Source of the DNA: an uncultured Bartonella sp.
GTDB taxonomy: Bacteria; Pseudomonadota; Alphaproteobacteria; Rhizobiales; Rhizobiaceae
Direction: 5' to 3'
DNA length: 64,000 nucleotides
NCBI RefSeq assembly: GCF_946479275.1
Contig: NZ_CAMLFE010000007.1
Coordinates: 1 to 64,000 of the forward strand
The notes under the pieces are model-generated. The model worked only from the letters and a program-made list of their open reading frames with translations. It was not told the origin of the DNA and ran no database searches. The stretch's first letter is position 1. Each line of letters starts with the position of its first letter. A program made the position numbers and the translations under genes. This document shows, piece by piece, positions 48,193 through 58,390 of the stretch.

Positions 48193-49470
48193 ATGTTTCA
48201 CGAGAATTCCATTTCGCCGGGTATATCATGGTATGAATTCAGCGTTGCCAATCGTCCGTCATACCCGACCCTTCACGAGAAAAGGGATTGTGATGTGGCA
48301 ATTATTGGAGGTGGCTTCACCGGACTTTCCGCAAGCTATCATCTGGCAAAAGCCGGACTTCGCGTTGTGCTTGTCGACGGTGCGCGATTTGGAGATGGAG
48401 CTTCCGGCCGCAATGGCGGACAACTCGGGACCGGTCAACGGCAATGGGTTGAAAAGCTTGAAAAAAATCTAGGATATGAGCGGACAAAGGCTTTGTTCGA
48501 TTTGGCTGAAGAAGCCAAAAAAGACATCATTAACCTCGACAGCCAAATAGGCCTCGACTATTTTCCCGGACAATTATCGCTTATCCATAAAAAGCGCGAG
48601 ATTGTGGCTTATCAGGTGCATGTCGAAAATATGGCGCGCTATGGTTATGAACAATTGTCGTTCATGGACGGGAAAGAGACAAAAGACCGTTTAGGCTCGG
48701 ATTTCTATTATGGTGGCATCCGCGATACCGGTACCGGCCACATCAATCCGTTAAAACTGGTTGTCGGCCTTGCTTCTCTCGCGTCGCAAGCAGGTTCAGA
48801 GCTTTATGAAAAAACGCCTGCTACGTCACTTGAAAAGAGGAATGATGATTGTATCGTCACAACGCCGGATGGATATATCAAATCGAAATATGTCCTGCTT
48901 GCCACCAATGGTTACAATCAAGGTCTAAAAGGTTTTGTAGACCGCACCATCGTTCCGATACGTTCCTATATCGGTGCGACAGCTCCCTTGCCGATTGATA
49001 GCGAAATTTTGCGTGGTAGAGAAGCAGTGGACGACTCGCGCTTTGTCGTGCGCTATTTCAGAAAAAGTATTGATAATCGCCTGCTTTTTGGCGGTGTCGA
49101 GAGTTACGATAATGCGGTGGCTGACCATCTTGGCGATCGCATTCGTGCGCAAATGGTGGAAATTTTTCCAAAATTAAAGGAAATTGAAATAACCCATTGC
49201 TGGGGCGGAACCGTAGCGATAACGGTCGAACGCATGCCTTATATTCGTGACATTATGCCAAATGTTACTTATTGCGGCGGCTATTCGGGTCACGGTGTTA
49301 TGCTTGCCCCGTTTATGGGAAAACTTTATGCGGAAAGTATAACAGAAAAAGGCGATCGTATCCGCTGTTTCAAGGATTTGAAAATTTCGCCTTTTCCGGG
49401 GGGCAAAACTTTGAGAAGACCATTGCTTTGGCTTGCAATGCGCTTTTTCGCACTGATGGACAGATTTTGA
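48193..49470 (+). CDS. puuB: FAD-dependent oxidoreductase, probable gamma-glutamylputrescine oxidase
   Basis: 425-residue flavoprotein of the DAO family. The N-terminal dinucleotide motif CDVAIIGGGFTGLSASYHLA lies near residues 33-52, followed by DGARFGDGASGRNGGQLGTG near 61-80, whose GRNGGQ is typical of PuuB/OrdL oxidases. GGIRDTGTGHINPLKLVVGL near 174-193 and the C-terminal YCGGYSGHGVMLAPFMGK near 358-375 complete the FAD site. It oxidises gamma-glutamyl-amines to aldehydes in the Puu pathway. It is downstream of the puuA-like gene by 11 bp. An aldehyde dehydrogenase step would be needed next; candidates are the tandem copies at 25-29 kb. Confidence 0.87.
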   Translation: MFHENSISPGISWYEFSVANRPSYPTLHEKRDCDVAIIGGGFTGLSASYHLAKAGLRVVLVDGARFGDGASGRNGGQLGTGQRQWVEKLEKNLGYERTKALFDLAEEAKKDIINLDSQIGLDYFPGQLSLIHKKREIVAYQVHVENMARYGYEQLSFMDGKETKDRLGSDFYYGGIRDTGTGHINPLKLVVGLASLASQAGSELYEKTPATSLEKRNDDCIVTTPDGYIKSKYVLLATNGYNQGLKGFVDRTIVPIRSYIGATAPLPIDSEILRGREAVDDSRFVVRYFRKSIDNRLLFGGVESYDNAVADHLGDRIRAQMVEIFPKLKEIEITHCWGGTVAITVERMPYIRDIMPNVTYCGGYSGHGVMLAPFMGKLYAESITEKGDRIRCFKDLKISPFPGGKTLRRPLLWLAMRFFALMDRF

Positions 49471-49768
49471 TGTTTTTTAGTTTGTTAGTCTGAATATTAT
49501 CCCGTTACCGATCAAATAGGGGGCACAAAGTGGCAAAACGAGCCACACAAACAATCTTGAGCCACCAAAATCGGGCACGAAAAGAAGCTGATTGTTTGTG
49601 CGACACCTTTAAAAAACGTTTCTGATAAAATTTAATGACTTGAAACACAAAATTAATGGTGAAGTTATTGCCAAATTAACAGCTTATTCAGCACCTCAAG
49701 GCATATATAATATGATATGAGTAAGAATTAAGACTTAAGGTAAAGCGTCTAAGGACTTTGGTATTTTC
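49471..49768. other. Spacer upstream of zwf with a long inverted repeat
   Basis: No gene. CACAAACAATC (49546-49556) is the reverse complement of GATTGTTTGTG (49590-49600) across 33 bases, which could fold as a long hairpin after the puuB-like gene. The 3' part holds the zwf promoter region. GGGGCAC-type words recall the element near 45550. Confidence 0.4.
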
Positions 49769-51247
49769 ATGGTAAGTAAAATAATTCCTATACCCCCGTT
49801 TGATTGCATCGTTTTTGGCGGTGCAGGCGATCTTGCCGAAAGAAAACTCTTTCCTGCGCTCTATCATCGCCAATGTTCGGGACAATTCAGTGAACCGACA
49901 CGTATTATCGGTACATCACGGTCAAAGCTGACCGATGAGGAATATCGCAATTTTGCACGTCAAGCGATCGAGAAACACGTTTCTGCCGCTGATATTGATA
50001 AGGGCGAAGTCGACCGTTTTCTCAAAAGGCTGAGTTACGTTCCCGTCGATGCGACAACCGATGACGGTTGGGATAAGTTGAAAAAAGCGATTGAGATCCC
50101 CTCGGCTAGCACGATCAGAGCCTTTTATCTGGCGGTCAGTCCGGCACTTTTCGGTAGCATTGCCGAACATTTGGGCAAAAATGGTCTGGTCACCGACGAA
50201 ACCCGCATTATCGTCGAAAAGCCGATCGGGCGGGATCGTGAAACAGCGACCAAACTTAACGATACCTTGGCGCGGGTTTTTCACGAAAACCAGATTTTCA
50301 GAATCGACCATTATCTTGGTAAAGAGACTGTCCAGAATTTGATGGCGTTACGCTTTGCCAATGCTCTTTATGAACCATTGTGGAATTCCGCCCATATTGA
50401 CCATGTTCAGATAACAGTGGCTGAATCGGTGGGGCTTGAGGGACGTACCGGTTATTATGACAATGCAGGCGCCCTTCGCGACATGGTGCAAAACCATATG
50501 CTGCAACTTTTGTGTCTGGTCGCGATGGAACCTCCTTCAGCCAACACAGCCGATGTTGTCCGTGACGAGAAACTTAAAGTTTTGCATTCGCTTTCGCGCA
50601 TTGACAACCATAATGTGACAACCCACACAGTACGCGGGCAATATATGGCTGGTGCTTCGACAAGCGGGCCTGTCGGTTCCTATCTTGATGATCTAAAAAA
50701 AGATAAAAGCAATACTGAAACATTTGTTGCTTTGAAAGTTGATATCAACAATTGGCGTTGGGCAGGTGCACCCTTTTATTTACGCACCGGCAAACGTCTT
50801 GCTACGAGAATGTCGGAAATTGTCGTCACCTTCAAACCCATTCCATATAACATTTTCGGCAGCGAGGCTGGTGAAATTGTACCCAACCGGCTGGTCATCC
50901 GTTTGCAGCCTGATGAAGGTGTCAAACAATGGTTGATGATCAAGGATCCCGGGCCGGGTGGAATGCGGCTTCATCATGTGCCGCTTGATATGACATTTGC
51001 CGATTCATTTCCGGTTAGGAATCCCGATGCTTATGAACGCTTGTTGATGGATGCTGTACGCGGCAACCAGACGTTGTTCATGCGGCGTGACGAAGTCGAA
51101 GCTGCTTGGGGATTTGTCGATCCGATCGAAGAAGGATGGGAAGCAACAAAAATGCCGGTTCAAGGCTATACCGCGGGAACATGGGGGCCGTCAAAATCGA
51201 TTGCCCTGATCGAGCGGGATGGTCGTACATGGAACGACACAGTTTAA
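49769..51247 (+). CDS. zwf: Glucose-6-phosphate 1-dehydrogenase Zwf
   Basis: Zwf oxidises glucose-6-phosphate to 6-phosphogluconolactone with NADP. The 492-residue protein has the nucleotide loop FGGAGDLAERKLFPALYHRQ at residues 12-31, EKPIGRDRETATKLN near 150-164, and the active-site signature RIDHYLGKETVQNLMALRFA near 177-196 with the catalytic His. GAPFYLRTGKRLATRMSEIV near 332-351 follows. It is the first gene of zwf-pgl-edd, with 10 bp to pgl. An ATG in an AT-rich promoter region marks the start. Confidence 0.97.
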   Translation: MVSKIIPIPPFDCIVFGGAGDLAERKLFPALYHRQCSGQFSEPTRIIGTSRSKLTDEEYRNFARQAIEKHVSAADIDKGEVDRFLKRLSYVPVDATTDDGWDKLKKAIEIPSASTIRAFYLAVSPALFGSIAEHLGKNGLVTDETRIIVEKPIGRDRETATKLNDTLARVFHENQIFRIDHYLGKETVQNLMALRFANALYEPLWNSAHIDHVQITVAESVGLEGRTGYYDNAGALRDMVQNHMLQLLCLVAMEPPSANTADVVRDEKLKVLHSLSRIDNHNVTTHTVRGQYMAGASTSGPVGSYLDDLKKDKSNTETFVALKVDINNWRWAGAPFYLRTGKRLATRMSEIVVTFKPIPYNIFGSEAGEIVPNRLVIRLQPDEGVKQWLMIKDPGPGGMRLHHVPLDMTFADSFPVRNPDAYERLLMDAVRGNQTLFMRRDEVEAAWGFVDPIEEGWEATKMPVQGYTAGTWGPSKSIALIERDGRTWNDTV

Positions 51248-51257
51248 GGTATTTGTT

Positions 51258-52025
51258 ATGAGCTTGATGGATACAAACCGGCTGAATTTCGATACGCCTT
51301 CGGCATTGGCTTCAGCTTTGGCTGATCGGGTTGCAGCGGAATTGAGTGTTGCCATTGTTGAACGCAAACAAGCAGTGCTGGCAGTGTCGGGGGGTAAAAC
51401 GCCCGAACTTTTTTTCCATTATCTCGCCAAGGCAGATATTGATTGGAAAAATATTCTCGTCACTTTGGTGGATGAACGTTTTGTACCCGTGACCGATGAT
51501 CGTTCCAACGAGCGTCTAGTGCGTTCAAGCCTATTACAAAATTTTGCCTCGAAAGCACGCTTTTATGGCCTTTATAATCCGTCCATTACTGCGGAGCTTG
51601 CAGCATTTTCCGCGGCAAGCCGTATCAACAGCTTGCCAAGGCCTTTTGATGTGATCGTTCTTGGTATGGGAACCGACGGGCATACAGCTTCGTTTTTCCC
51701 GGGTGGTGATCGCCTCAAACAGGCGATTGACCCTCAGTCACGTGCATTGGTTTTGCCAATTCATGCACGTGGCTTGAAGGAAGCCCGCCTAACGCTTACA
51801 TTGCCGGTGATTGTCGAAGCACGCTTTATTGCTCTTCATATTGAAGGTCAGACAAAACTTGATGTTTTTGAACGGGCTTTGCAAGACGGACCGGTTGAAG
51901 AATTGCCTATTCGCGCCGTATTGAAAAATACACGCCATCCTGTTCAGGTCTACTGGTCGCCGAATGAAGAGGAAAAGCAGATCACGGATGGAACCCATTC
52001 GTTATTTGATACAGTTTCAGTTTAG
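51258..52025 (+). CDS. pgl: 6-phosphogluconolactonase Pgl
   Basis: Pgl hydrolyses 6-phosphogluconolactone to 6-phosphogluconate. The 255-residue NagB-like fold shows [19 protein letters not shown] near residues 37-55, [20 protein letters not shown] near 64-83 and [20 protein letters not shown] near 133-152. An open frame begins 13 codons earlier inside zwf, but the ATG at 51258, after the zwf stop and with an AAGG site, is the natural start. It is 14 bp from edd, in the same operon. Confidence 0.95.
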   Translation: MSLMDTNRLNFDTPSALASALADRVAAELSVAIVERKQAVLAVSGGKTPELFFHYLAKADIDWKNILVTLVDERFVPVTDDRSNERLVRSSLLQNFASKARFYGLYNPSITAELAAFSAASRINSLPRPFDVIVLGMGTDGHTASFFPGGDRLKQAIDPQSRALVLPIHARGLKEARLTLTLPVIVEARFIALHIEGQTKLDVFERALQDGPVEELPIRAVLKNTRHPVQVYWSPNEEEKQITDGTHSLFDTVSV

Positions 52026-52039
52026 GAGAAATAGAGAAG

Positions 52040-53875
52040 ATGTCTCTTTCAGGCACAATTGCTGCCGTGACAGACCGGATTCGTGAACGGTCCAAAAAAA
52101 GTCGCGAAATCTATCTTGACCGCATCACCCATGCGGCACGAAATCGCCCGCGTCGCAGCTTTTTTGCCTGTGCCAATCAGGCGCACAGCTTTGCCGCCTG
52201 CGCACCGCTTGATAAAGAACGGTTGAAAGAAGATGTCGTCGGTAATATCGGCATTATCACAGCCTATAATGACATGTTGTCTGCGCATCAGCCCTTTGAA
52301 GCTTTTCCGAAAATTATCAGAGAAGCAGCACGTGAAGCTGGCGGTGTAGCCGAAGTTGCAAGCGGTGTTCCGGCGATGTGCGATGGTATTACCCAAGGTT
52401 ATACCGGCATGGAACTATCGCTTTTTTCACGTGATGTGATTGCTATGGCAGCAGCCGTCGGTCTTTCGCATGATGTGTTTGATGCTGCACTTTATCTCGG
52501 CATCTGCGACAAGATTGTACCGGGACTTTTGATAGCCGCGTTGACGTTCGGGCATATCCCCGCAATTTTTGTGCCGTCGGGCCCGATGACAACCGGTCAG
52601 GGCAATGACAAGAAAGCGGAAATCCGCCAGCTTTATGCCGAAGGCAAGGTTGACCGCAAAGCGTTGCTGCAATCGGAAGCGACATCCTATCATGGGCCGG
52701 GAACCTGCACTTTCTATGGAACGGCCAATTCCAACCAGATGATGATGGAAATGATGGGGCTTCATATGCCGGGAGCTGCTTTCATCAACCCCAATACACC
52801 TTTGCGCGATGCGCTGACGCGGGAAGCCACCAGACGCGCTCTCAAGATTACCGCCCTTGGCAATGAATATACGCCGGTGGGTGCAATGATTGACGAAAGG
52901 TCATTTGTCAATGCGATTGTCGGATTGAATGCGACAGGTGGTTCAACGAACCATACAATCCATCTGATCGCTATGGCTCATGCCGCAGGCATTGATCTTA
53001 CCTGGGGCGATATTGCCGAAATTTCGTCGGTCGTTCCGCTTATTGCGAGGGTTTATCCCAACGGCCTTGCCGATGTGAACTATTTCCATGCGGCTGGCGG
53101 TATGGGCTTTGTGATTAAACAATTGATTGAAGCGGGTCTCGTTCATGAAGATGTCCGCACAGTCGTCGGCGAGGGCTTGAGTGCTTATGCAACCGAACCG
53201 AAACTGGGAAGTGACGGACAAGTGGTGCGCGAACCGGCGCCGGAAAAAAGTGGCGATGAAAAGGTGCTCGCCGGCTGGCGGAAACCCTTCCAACCGGATG
53301 GAGGTATTCGTGTGCTTTCCGGCAATATGGGGGCGGCTATTATCAAAGTGTCGGCAGTCAAACCCGAACGCTGGTTGATCGAAGCACCGGCACTGGTTTT
53401 CAATGATCAACTGGAACTTCAAGAGGCTTTCAAAGCCGGTAAACTTGATGGCAAGGATTTTGTTGCAGTTGTGCGCTATCAGGGGCCAAAAGCCAATGGT
53501 ATGCCGGAATTGCATAAACTCACAACAGTCCTTGGAGTGTTGCAGGATCGCGGGCAAAAGATTGCGCTTGTTACCGATGGTCGCATGTCCGGCGCATCCG
53601 GCAAAATTCCGGCAGCAATCCATGTCACGCCCGAGGCACTCGATAACGGGCCGATTGCAAGGTTGAAAGACGGCGATATGATCCGACTTGATGCCAATGA
53701 CGGAACATTGACAATTCTTGTCGATGAACAGGAGTTCAACCAAAGGCCGGTCCATCACCCTGATCTTTCAGCCAATGAATTCGGTACCGGACGCGAGCTT
53801 TTCCGCGTATTCCGCGAATTTGTCGGGCGGGCCGATCAAGGAGCAAGCGTCGTCGTTGGTCCATTGCGCCAATAG
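52040..53875 (+). CDS. edd: Phosphogluconate dehydratase Edd
   Basis: Edd, an iron-sulfur dehydratase, converts 6-phosphogluconate to KDPG in the Entner-Doudoroff pathway. The 611-residue protein has [20 protein letters not shown] near residues 70-89 and [20 protein letters not shown] near 108-127. Further cluster cysteines are in [14 protein letters not shown] near 155 and [20 protein letters not shown] near 223. The C-terminal [20 protein letters not shown] is near 512-531. It follows pgl by 14 bp and ends before a strong terminator. The aldolase gene eda that completes the pathway is not next to it. Confidence 0.97.
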   Translation: MSLSGTIAAVTDRIRERSKKSREIYLDRITHAARNRPRRSFFACANQAHSFAACAPLDKERLKEDVVGNIGIITAYNDMLSAHQPFEAFPKIIREAAREAGGVAEVASGVPAMCDGITQGYTGMELSLFSRDVIAMAAAVGLSHDVFDAALYLGICDKIVPGLLIAALTFGHIPAIFVPSGPMTTGQGNDKKAEIRQLYAEGKVDRKALLQSEATSYHGPGTCTFYGTANSNQMMMEMMGLHMPGAAFINPNTPLRDALTREATRRALKITALGNEYTPVGAMIDERSFVNAIVGLNATGGSTNHTIHLIAMAHAAGIDLTWGDIAEISSVVPLIARVYPNGLADVNYFHAAGGMGFVIKQLIEAGLVHEDVRTVVGEGLSAYATEPKLGSDGQVVREPAPEKSGDEKVLAGWRKPFQPDGGIRVLSGNMGAAIIKVSAVKPERWLIEAPALVFNDQLELQEAFKAGKLDGKDFVAVVRYQGPKANGMPELHKLTTVLGVLQDRGQKIALVTDGRMSGASGKIPAAIHVTPEALDNGPIARLKDGDMIRLDANDGTLTILVDEQEFNQRPVHHPDLSANEFGTGRELFRVFREFVGRADQGASVVVGPLRQ

Positions 53876-53900
53876 TCGATATAAACAATTTATATTCAAA

Positions 53901-53935
53901 AAAACGCTCCGGATTTGATTATTCCGGAGCGTTTT
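53901..53935. terminator. Bidirectional terminator between edd and folD
   Basis: AAAACGCTCCGGA (53901-53913) pairs perfectly with TCCGGAGCGTTTT (53923-53935). The stem is flanked by an A-run on the left and a T-run on the right, so it works for the convergent edd (plus) and folD (minus) transcripts. Confidence 0.9.
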
Positions 53936-53993
53936 TTATTTTTTGAAATGAAATTCCGTTAGTAAATGTTTTGAATCGGATATCTCAACCACA

Positions 53994-54893
53994 TCAAAAC
54001 TTTGGCGATGGCAAATTGTTTGCTTTGCAAGCAGCTTTCAACGTATTTGCCATCAACATTGCAATTGTCATAGGCCCGACACCGCCCGGAACAGGGGTGA
54101 TGAAGCCTGCCACTTTTTCTGCGGTTTTATATTCGACATCACCGACAAGACGGGTTTTCCCCTGACCTTTTTCAGGAGCAGGAATGCGGTTGATGCCGAC
54201 ATCAATGACTGTTGCACCGGGTTTTATCCAGTCACCTTTGATCATTTCCGGTTTACCGACAGCGGCCACAAGAATATCGGCGCTACGGCAGACATCATCA
54301 ATTTCTCGGGTGCGGCTATGGGCAATTGTTACAGTTGCATTGGCAGCAAGAAGCAAAGCGGCAACGGGTTTTCCAACGATGTTCGAACGGCCAACAACCA
54401 CGGCATCAAGACCTGAAAGATCTTTTCCCAGGCCATGTTCAACCATAAGCATGATACCGGCGGGAGTGCAGGGAACAAATGCATCTTCGATTGCACCTGT
54501 CATGACTTTACCGGCATTGATATAGTGAAAACCGTCAACATCCTTATCCGGAGAAATTGTCTGTATCACATGATCGGCATTGATATGCGCAGGCAACGGC
54601 AATTGCACCAGAATACCATGAATATTTTTGTCGACATTCAATTCCTTGACGAGGGCAAGCAAATCCGCTTCGCTGGTTTTTTCATCCAGTTCATATTTGT
54701 TGGATAGAAAACCACATTCTTCAGCGCGCTTTTCCTTGGACGCGACATAAACTTTACTGGCAGAATCTTCCCCCACAATAATAACAGCAATTCCCGGTTG
54801 GATATTGTGTTGTCCACGTAAAACAGCAGTTTCCTGTTTTACCTTGGCAAGGATATCTTCAGAAAGTTTTTTCCCGTCAATCACATTGGCCAT
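53994..54893 (-). CDS. folD: Bifunctional methylene-THF dehydrogenase / methenyl-THF cyclohydrolase FolD
   Basis: FolD interconverts one-carbon tetrahydrofolate intermediates in the cytosol. The 299-residue protein has the catalytic-lysine motif [17 protein letters not shown] near 46-62, [20 protein letters not shown] near 91-110, [16 protein letters not shown] near 113-128 and the dinucleotide site [20 protein letters not shown] near 166-185. The C-terminal [20 protein letters not shown] is near 266-285. The ATG is preceded by AAAGGA. It is single and convergent with edd. Confidence 0.97.
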   Translation of the reverse strand: MANVIDGKKLSEDILAKVKQETAVLRGQHNIQPGIAVIIVGEDSASKVYVASKEKRAEECGFLSNKYELDEKTSEADLLALVKELNVDKNIHGILVQLPLPAHINADHVIQTISPDKDVDGFHYINAGKVMTGAIEDAFVPCTPAGIMLMVEHGLGKDLSGLDAVVVGRSNIVGKPVAALLLAANATVTIAHSRTREIDDVCRSADILVAAVGKPEMIKGDWIKPGATVIDVGINRIPAPEKGQGKTRLVGDVEYKTAEKVAGFITPVPGGVGPMTIAMLMANTLKAACKANNLPSPKF

Positions 54894-55331
54894 AAAGGAA
54901 TCCTTTCACTAGGCTTTTTGTTCTGCTTTAGAGCATTTCCCTGAACTAGAACAGGTCATTGTGTCAAGATTGTACATGTTTGACACAAAGGAATTGAAAA
55001 ATAATCACTTCAAGCGCAAGTGGCAAGCGCGAGCGAAAGTGCTAAAAAATCGGTTCGGCTCTATCTGATGTCGCTAATTTTCCGGGGCACACGCGTCATC
55101 AGCTGCAATTTGAAAGAGAGAGCAAGTTTAAAAGGATTGAAAAGCTCATTCTTATTATACCGAAGGCTTTCCGGAATTGGTGAGAAAAAACACAAACTTT
55201 GCTCACGCATTTGAAAAATAGCCAAGGCTATTTTCAATGTGAATTGGCATTATGAGACATTTTTGTGAAAAGGGATATGACGCAACAAAAGAAGATAGGC
55301 GGTTTTTATAAAGAACCGCATATCTTTTGTT
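54894..55331. other. Intergenic region between folD and lrgB
   Basis: About 440 bp with no supported gene. TTTAGAGCATTTCCCTGAAC at about 54929-54948 resembles the start of dispersed repeats seen in Rhizobiales genomes (recalled). The first part holds the folD promoter. Confidence 0.4.
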
Positions 55332-56075
55332 CTATTTCAAAAGCCACCCGAGAATCGGGGCCAACAAGACGTTGACAATACCGACCATCACCATCACGAG
55401 GCCGGCAATAGAACCTTCCTCGCGTCCCATCTGGTGGGCGCGGGCAACGCCTGCGCCGTGTGCGCCCATGCCGAAAAGGGCACCGCGAGCAATTGACGAG
55501 CGTAGCGGCAAATATTTGACAATAACCTCGCCTAACGCTGCTCCGAGAACACCAGTCAAAACAACAAAAACTGCTGTCAAATCCGGAATGCCGCCAATGT
55601 CGCCTGAAACCTCCATAGCAAAAGGTGTGCTGATCGAGCGCGGCATTAAACTTAACCGCAAAGCAGGATCAAGTTGCATAAGTGTAGCAAGTCCCCATGC
55701 CGACATCATCGAGGCGAAAGAACCAACGATGATGCCAATGGTCAAGATGAGCCAGTTTCTGGCAATGATGCGGCGTTGCTGCCAAATCGGAACTGCAAAG
55801 GCAACAGTAACCGGTCCCAGAATTGCAACCAGCCAATGCGTTGCTTTAATGTAGTGGGCGTAATCACCTTTAAGCAGGACGACAACAATCATCAACAGTA
55901 GCGGCGTTACTGCCAATGGTGTCAGCCACCAGTAAGAAAATCGACGGTAAAAAGCTTTTGCCGCCATATAGAGGAGAATTGTAACAAGTGACCAGAAAAC
56001 GGTTTTGAAAACCGGGCTCGTATAAAGCTCGATATCCGCCATATATCGTTCAAGGTCGGTTTCAATGTTTGACAT
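55332..56075 (-). CDS. lrgB: LrgB/CidB family membrane protein
   Basis: The 247-residue protein has about six to seven membrane helices and matches LrgB/YohK. YTSPVFKTVFWSLVTILLYM lies near 18-37. The conserved core is AILGPVTVAFAVPIWQQRR near 84-102, LMPRSISTPFAMEVSGDIGG near 142-161 and ARGALFGMGAHGAGVARAHQ near 192-211. LrgAB systems were named as holin/antiholin-like regulators of cell lysis and in some bacteria move pyruvate or small acids; the role here is unknown. Its start overlaps the lrgA gene by 14 bp, so they form a two-gene operon. Confidence 0.9.
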   Translation of the reverse strand: MSNIETDLERYMADIELYTSPVFKTVFWSLVTILLYMAAKAFYRRFSYWWLTPLAVTPLLLMIVVVLLKGDYAHYIKATHWLVAILGPVTVAFAVPIWQQRRIIARNWLILTIGIIVGSFASMMSAWGLATLMQLDPALRLSLMPRSISTPFAMEVSGDIGGIPDLTAVFVVLTGVLGAALGEVIVKYLPLRSSIARGALFGMGAHGAGVARAHQMGREEGSIAGLVMVMVGIVNVLLAPILGWLLK

Positions 56076-56469
56076 GGCGCATTAACATCCAACGGTAACA
56101 AAGGTCTATGGTCAAGGCGGTAATGCTCATAACAACAAAGGTACCGCCCAAAATAACGACCAGAATTTTGATACCCAATAATCCGATAAATTCTTTGTGA
56201 TTGAGAAGGGCCAGAACAGCCGGAACGAAAAACAAAAGCATTTCGGCAATAAGCCAATCGGCAGCACGTTTCATGCTTAATATGCTAAGTTTCCCGCTAG
56301 CCAGTGCAATAAGCGCCAGCACCATGCCGATAATTGCCCCCGGAATCGGTAGGTTAAATGCCCAGGTAATAATTTCGCCAATAATCCAGAACACGCAAAT
56401 GAGCCCGATCTGGGCAAATATGTTGTGATGAAAAAGATGGCGCGTTTGAATTGCTAGACGATGTATCAT
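56062..56469 (-). CDS. lrgA: LrgA/CidA family membrane protein
   Basis: The 135-residue, four-helix membrane protein of the LrgA/CidA (UPF0299) type has IGLICVFWIIGEIITWAFNL near 17-36, then PIPGAIIGMVLALIALASGK near 37-56. ADWLIAEMLLFFVPAVLALL near 70-89 carries the family's FVPA motif. It is the first gene of lrgAB and is divergent from a LysR-type gene with a gap of about 90 bp, the usual CidR-like arrangement, so that regulator probably controls it. Confidence 0.88.
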   Translation of the reverse strand: MIHRLAIQTRHLFHHNIFAQIGLICVFWIIGEIITWAFNLPIPGAIIGMVLALIALASGKLSILSMKRAADWLIAEMLLFFVPAVLALLNHKEFIGLLGIKILVVILGGTFVVMSITALTIDLCYRWMLMRHVKH

Positions 56470-56560
56470 TTTGTACTCCTGACGGAGCGTTAGATAAGTG
56501 ATGAAGAGCCATTCGTAAAATGAATTGTATTCATGTTAATTATTCCTATATAGCATAGTC

Positions 56561-57442
56561 ATGCAGATCAGAACCCTTGAAGCTTTTATAGAAATTATTC
56601 GGCAAAACGGCTTTTCCGCTGCGGCGAAAGTTTTGAATGCCACTCAATCAACAATTAGCAAATCTTTGGCCCAGCTTGAAAACCAGTATGGAACCAAATT
56701 GATCAATCGCAACAAGGGAAAAATGCAACTTACGGCTGCGGGTGAATATGTCTTTCGGCATGCCCAGCGGATACTTACAGAAGAAACGGCAATGGAACGC
56801 GAAATTGCCGAATTGAAGGGCTTGAAACGCGGTGTGTTGAAAATCGGACTTCCGCCGATTGGCAGTTCGGAACTGTTTGCTCCCGTTCTTGCCCGCTATA
56901 CGTCTTCACACCCGCAAATCGACATCAATATTGTTGAACACGGAAGTAAAAAATTGGAAGAACTGGTGCGGACGGGAGAAATCGAACTTGCGGGTTCTCT
57001 GGTGCCGATAGCAAGTGGCTTCGATTATCAGGACGTGCGTAACGATCCGGTTGTTGCGTTAATGCCTGCAAGCCTTGCAGGAGATCGTAAAAAAATCACA
57101 GCCAAAGAGCTTGCCGAATATCCGTTTGTGCTTTTCGCAAGCCAGTTTGCTTTAACGCCCCTTGTGATGGAGTCGTTTCACAAAAAAGGCTTGGAGCCGG
57201 TGGTCTCGGCGCGCTCGAGCCAGATCGACTTTTTGTTTGGCCTTGTTGCAGCCGGTATGGGAGTGGGGTTTTTGCCAAGGATGATTGCAGAAAAACGCAA
57301 TGTCAAAAATGTTAAAACGGTCGAAATCACCGATACGGCAATCGAATGGCATATGGCGTTGATCTGGCGTAGTAACAATCACCTTTCCTATGCGGCTCGT
57401 GAATGGTTGCGTCTATCACGGCAATATCACGGTACGCAGTGA
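56561..57442 (+). CDS. LysR family transcriptional regulator, probable lrgAB regulator
   Basis: The 293-residue protein has the LysR N-terminal helix-turn-helix (TLEAFIEIIRQNGFSAAAKV near 5-24 and STISKSLAQLENQYGTKLIN near 30-49). A linker helix and a two-lobed effector domain follow (LKIGLPPIGSSELFAPVLAR near 93-112; LFGLVAAGMGVGFLPRMIAE near 225-244). It is divergent from lrgAB. The effector is not predictable. The last 97 codons are repeated as a dead fragment at 58391-58681; this copy is complete. Confidence 0.9.
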   Translation: MQIRTLEAFIEIIRQNGFSAAAKVLNATQSTISKSLAQLENQYGTKLINRNKGKMQLTAAGEYVFRHAQRILTEETAMEREIAELKGLKRGVLKIGLPPIGSSELFAPVLARYTSSHPQIDINIVEHGSKKLEELVRTGEIELAGSLVPIASGFDYQDVRNDPVVALMPASLAGDRKKITAKELAEYPFVLFASQFALTPLVMESFHKKGLEPVVSARSSQIDFLFGLVAAGMGVGFLPRMIAEKRNVKNVKTVEITDTAIEWHMALIWRSNNHLSYAAREWLRLSRQYHGTQ

Positions 57443-58390
57443 TAAAAGTTATCCAATGTCGTTTATAAAAGAATTCTCCGGACGGAGGTCGGTTTAATTG
57501 TCAATATCGGGAAATTGTTTTTAAAAATAATTTGGAAAAACTGTTATCAATTTTATTTTTCTTTTACTAAAAATGCAGTAATCCTTTGTTCTTTTTATGA
57601 AAAGCGGTCAATAAAAGCATTGACGTCAATACATAAATAAAGAGCGGGCGGAAAACGTCATAATTGGGATTAGGTCTATGAAAACTCAAAAACGACGGTT
57701 TATTGTTGTCGGAAATGCCGATTTACCACGAGATCTTTCTCGAGAAATAGATAGTGCCGACTATGTTTTGCGGTTTAATCAACCACGTTTGCTTGATGGT
57801 TGGACTGGCACTAAAACCAACTGCCTGATGATGTCTAATTGCAATGAACCGATGCAGGAAAGGCTTAGCGACCCAAATTTTATGGAATGCGAGTTTTTTA
57901 AACAGGCTCAAACGCTTACGTTTGTCTATCATCCTTATATTATAAAAACTTATTGCAAGCGCCCAAACCTGATTTCACGATTATTGAGACATCAAAGGAG
58001 TGACTGGACCAATAAAGCAGTCAGTGTATTCGGTAAAGCACACAAAGATATCGTCATTAAATCGGCAAAATTCTATCTGGAAGCTTGTGCTGAAATCGGC
58101 ATTGAAGGCAATAAACTCAAGGAATTGTTTCCTTCGACCGGTTATCTTGGAATCTGGGACTTCCTACATCGTTTAGATTTGTCCGAATGGGAAATCTATA
58201 TTTGTGGTTTTACCTGGCAAGGTTGGGTAGGGCACGACTGGTCGGCTGAAAAAAAATGGGTTCATCAACGTATCAATGAAGGAATATGCCGTTTTCTTGA
58301 ATAAGCGATTTTAAGAGCAAGCAATATAATTCAACTTTGTTTTCTTTTCCATTCGTCTCTGGTATGGAAGCTGGAATTTAACCGCCTGTT
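57152..58390. repeat. Tandem duplication, unit 1 (lysR 3' end + GT29-like gene 1)
   Basis: The unit is repeated 1,239 bp further on. It begins inside lysR and ends after the first GT29-like gene at TTAACCGCCTGTTTT. Between 57269 and 57727 I see no difference from 58508-58966; outside this core the two units diverge on both sides. Confidence 0.9.
57678..58304 (+). CDS. Sialyltransferase-like (GT29-type) protein, copy 1
   Basis: The 208-residue protein carries the motifs of glycosyltransferase family 29. A sialyl-motif-L-like block is VVGNADLPRDLSREIDSADY with LRFNQPR (residues 10-37). A motif-S-like block is LFPSTGYLGIWDFLH with ICGF (about 155-185). A motif-VS-like HxxxxE is in GHDWSAEKKWVHQ near 190-202. 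No membrane helix, so probably cytosolic, acting on a nucleotide-linked sugar such as a CMP-sugar (inference). Similar rhizobial proteins are, I recall, sometimes labelled urease operon accessory protein. The paralogue is at 58917; the first 42 residues of the two are identical. A GT25 and a deacetylase gene follow. Confidence 0.7.
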   Translation: MKTQKRRFIVVGNADLPRDLSREIDSADYVLRFNQPRLLDGWTGTKTNCLMMSNCNEPMQERLSDPNFMECEFFKQAQTLTFVYHPYIIKTYCKRPNLISRLLRHQRSDWTNKAVSVFGKAHKDIVIKSAKFYLEACAEIGIEGNKLKELFPSTGYLGIWDFLHRLDLSEWEIYICGFTWQGWVGHDWSAEKKWVHQRINEGICRFLE

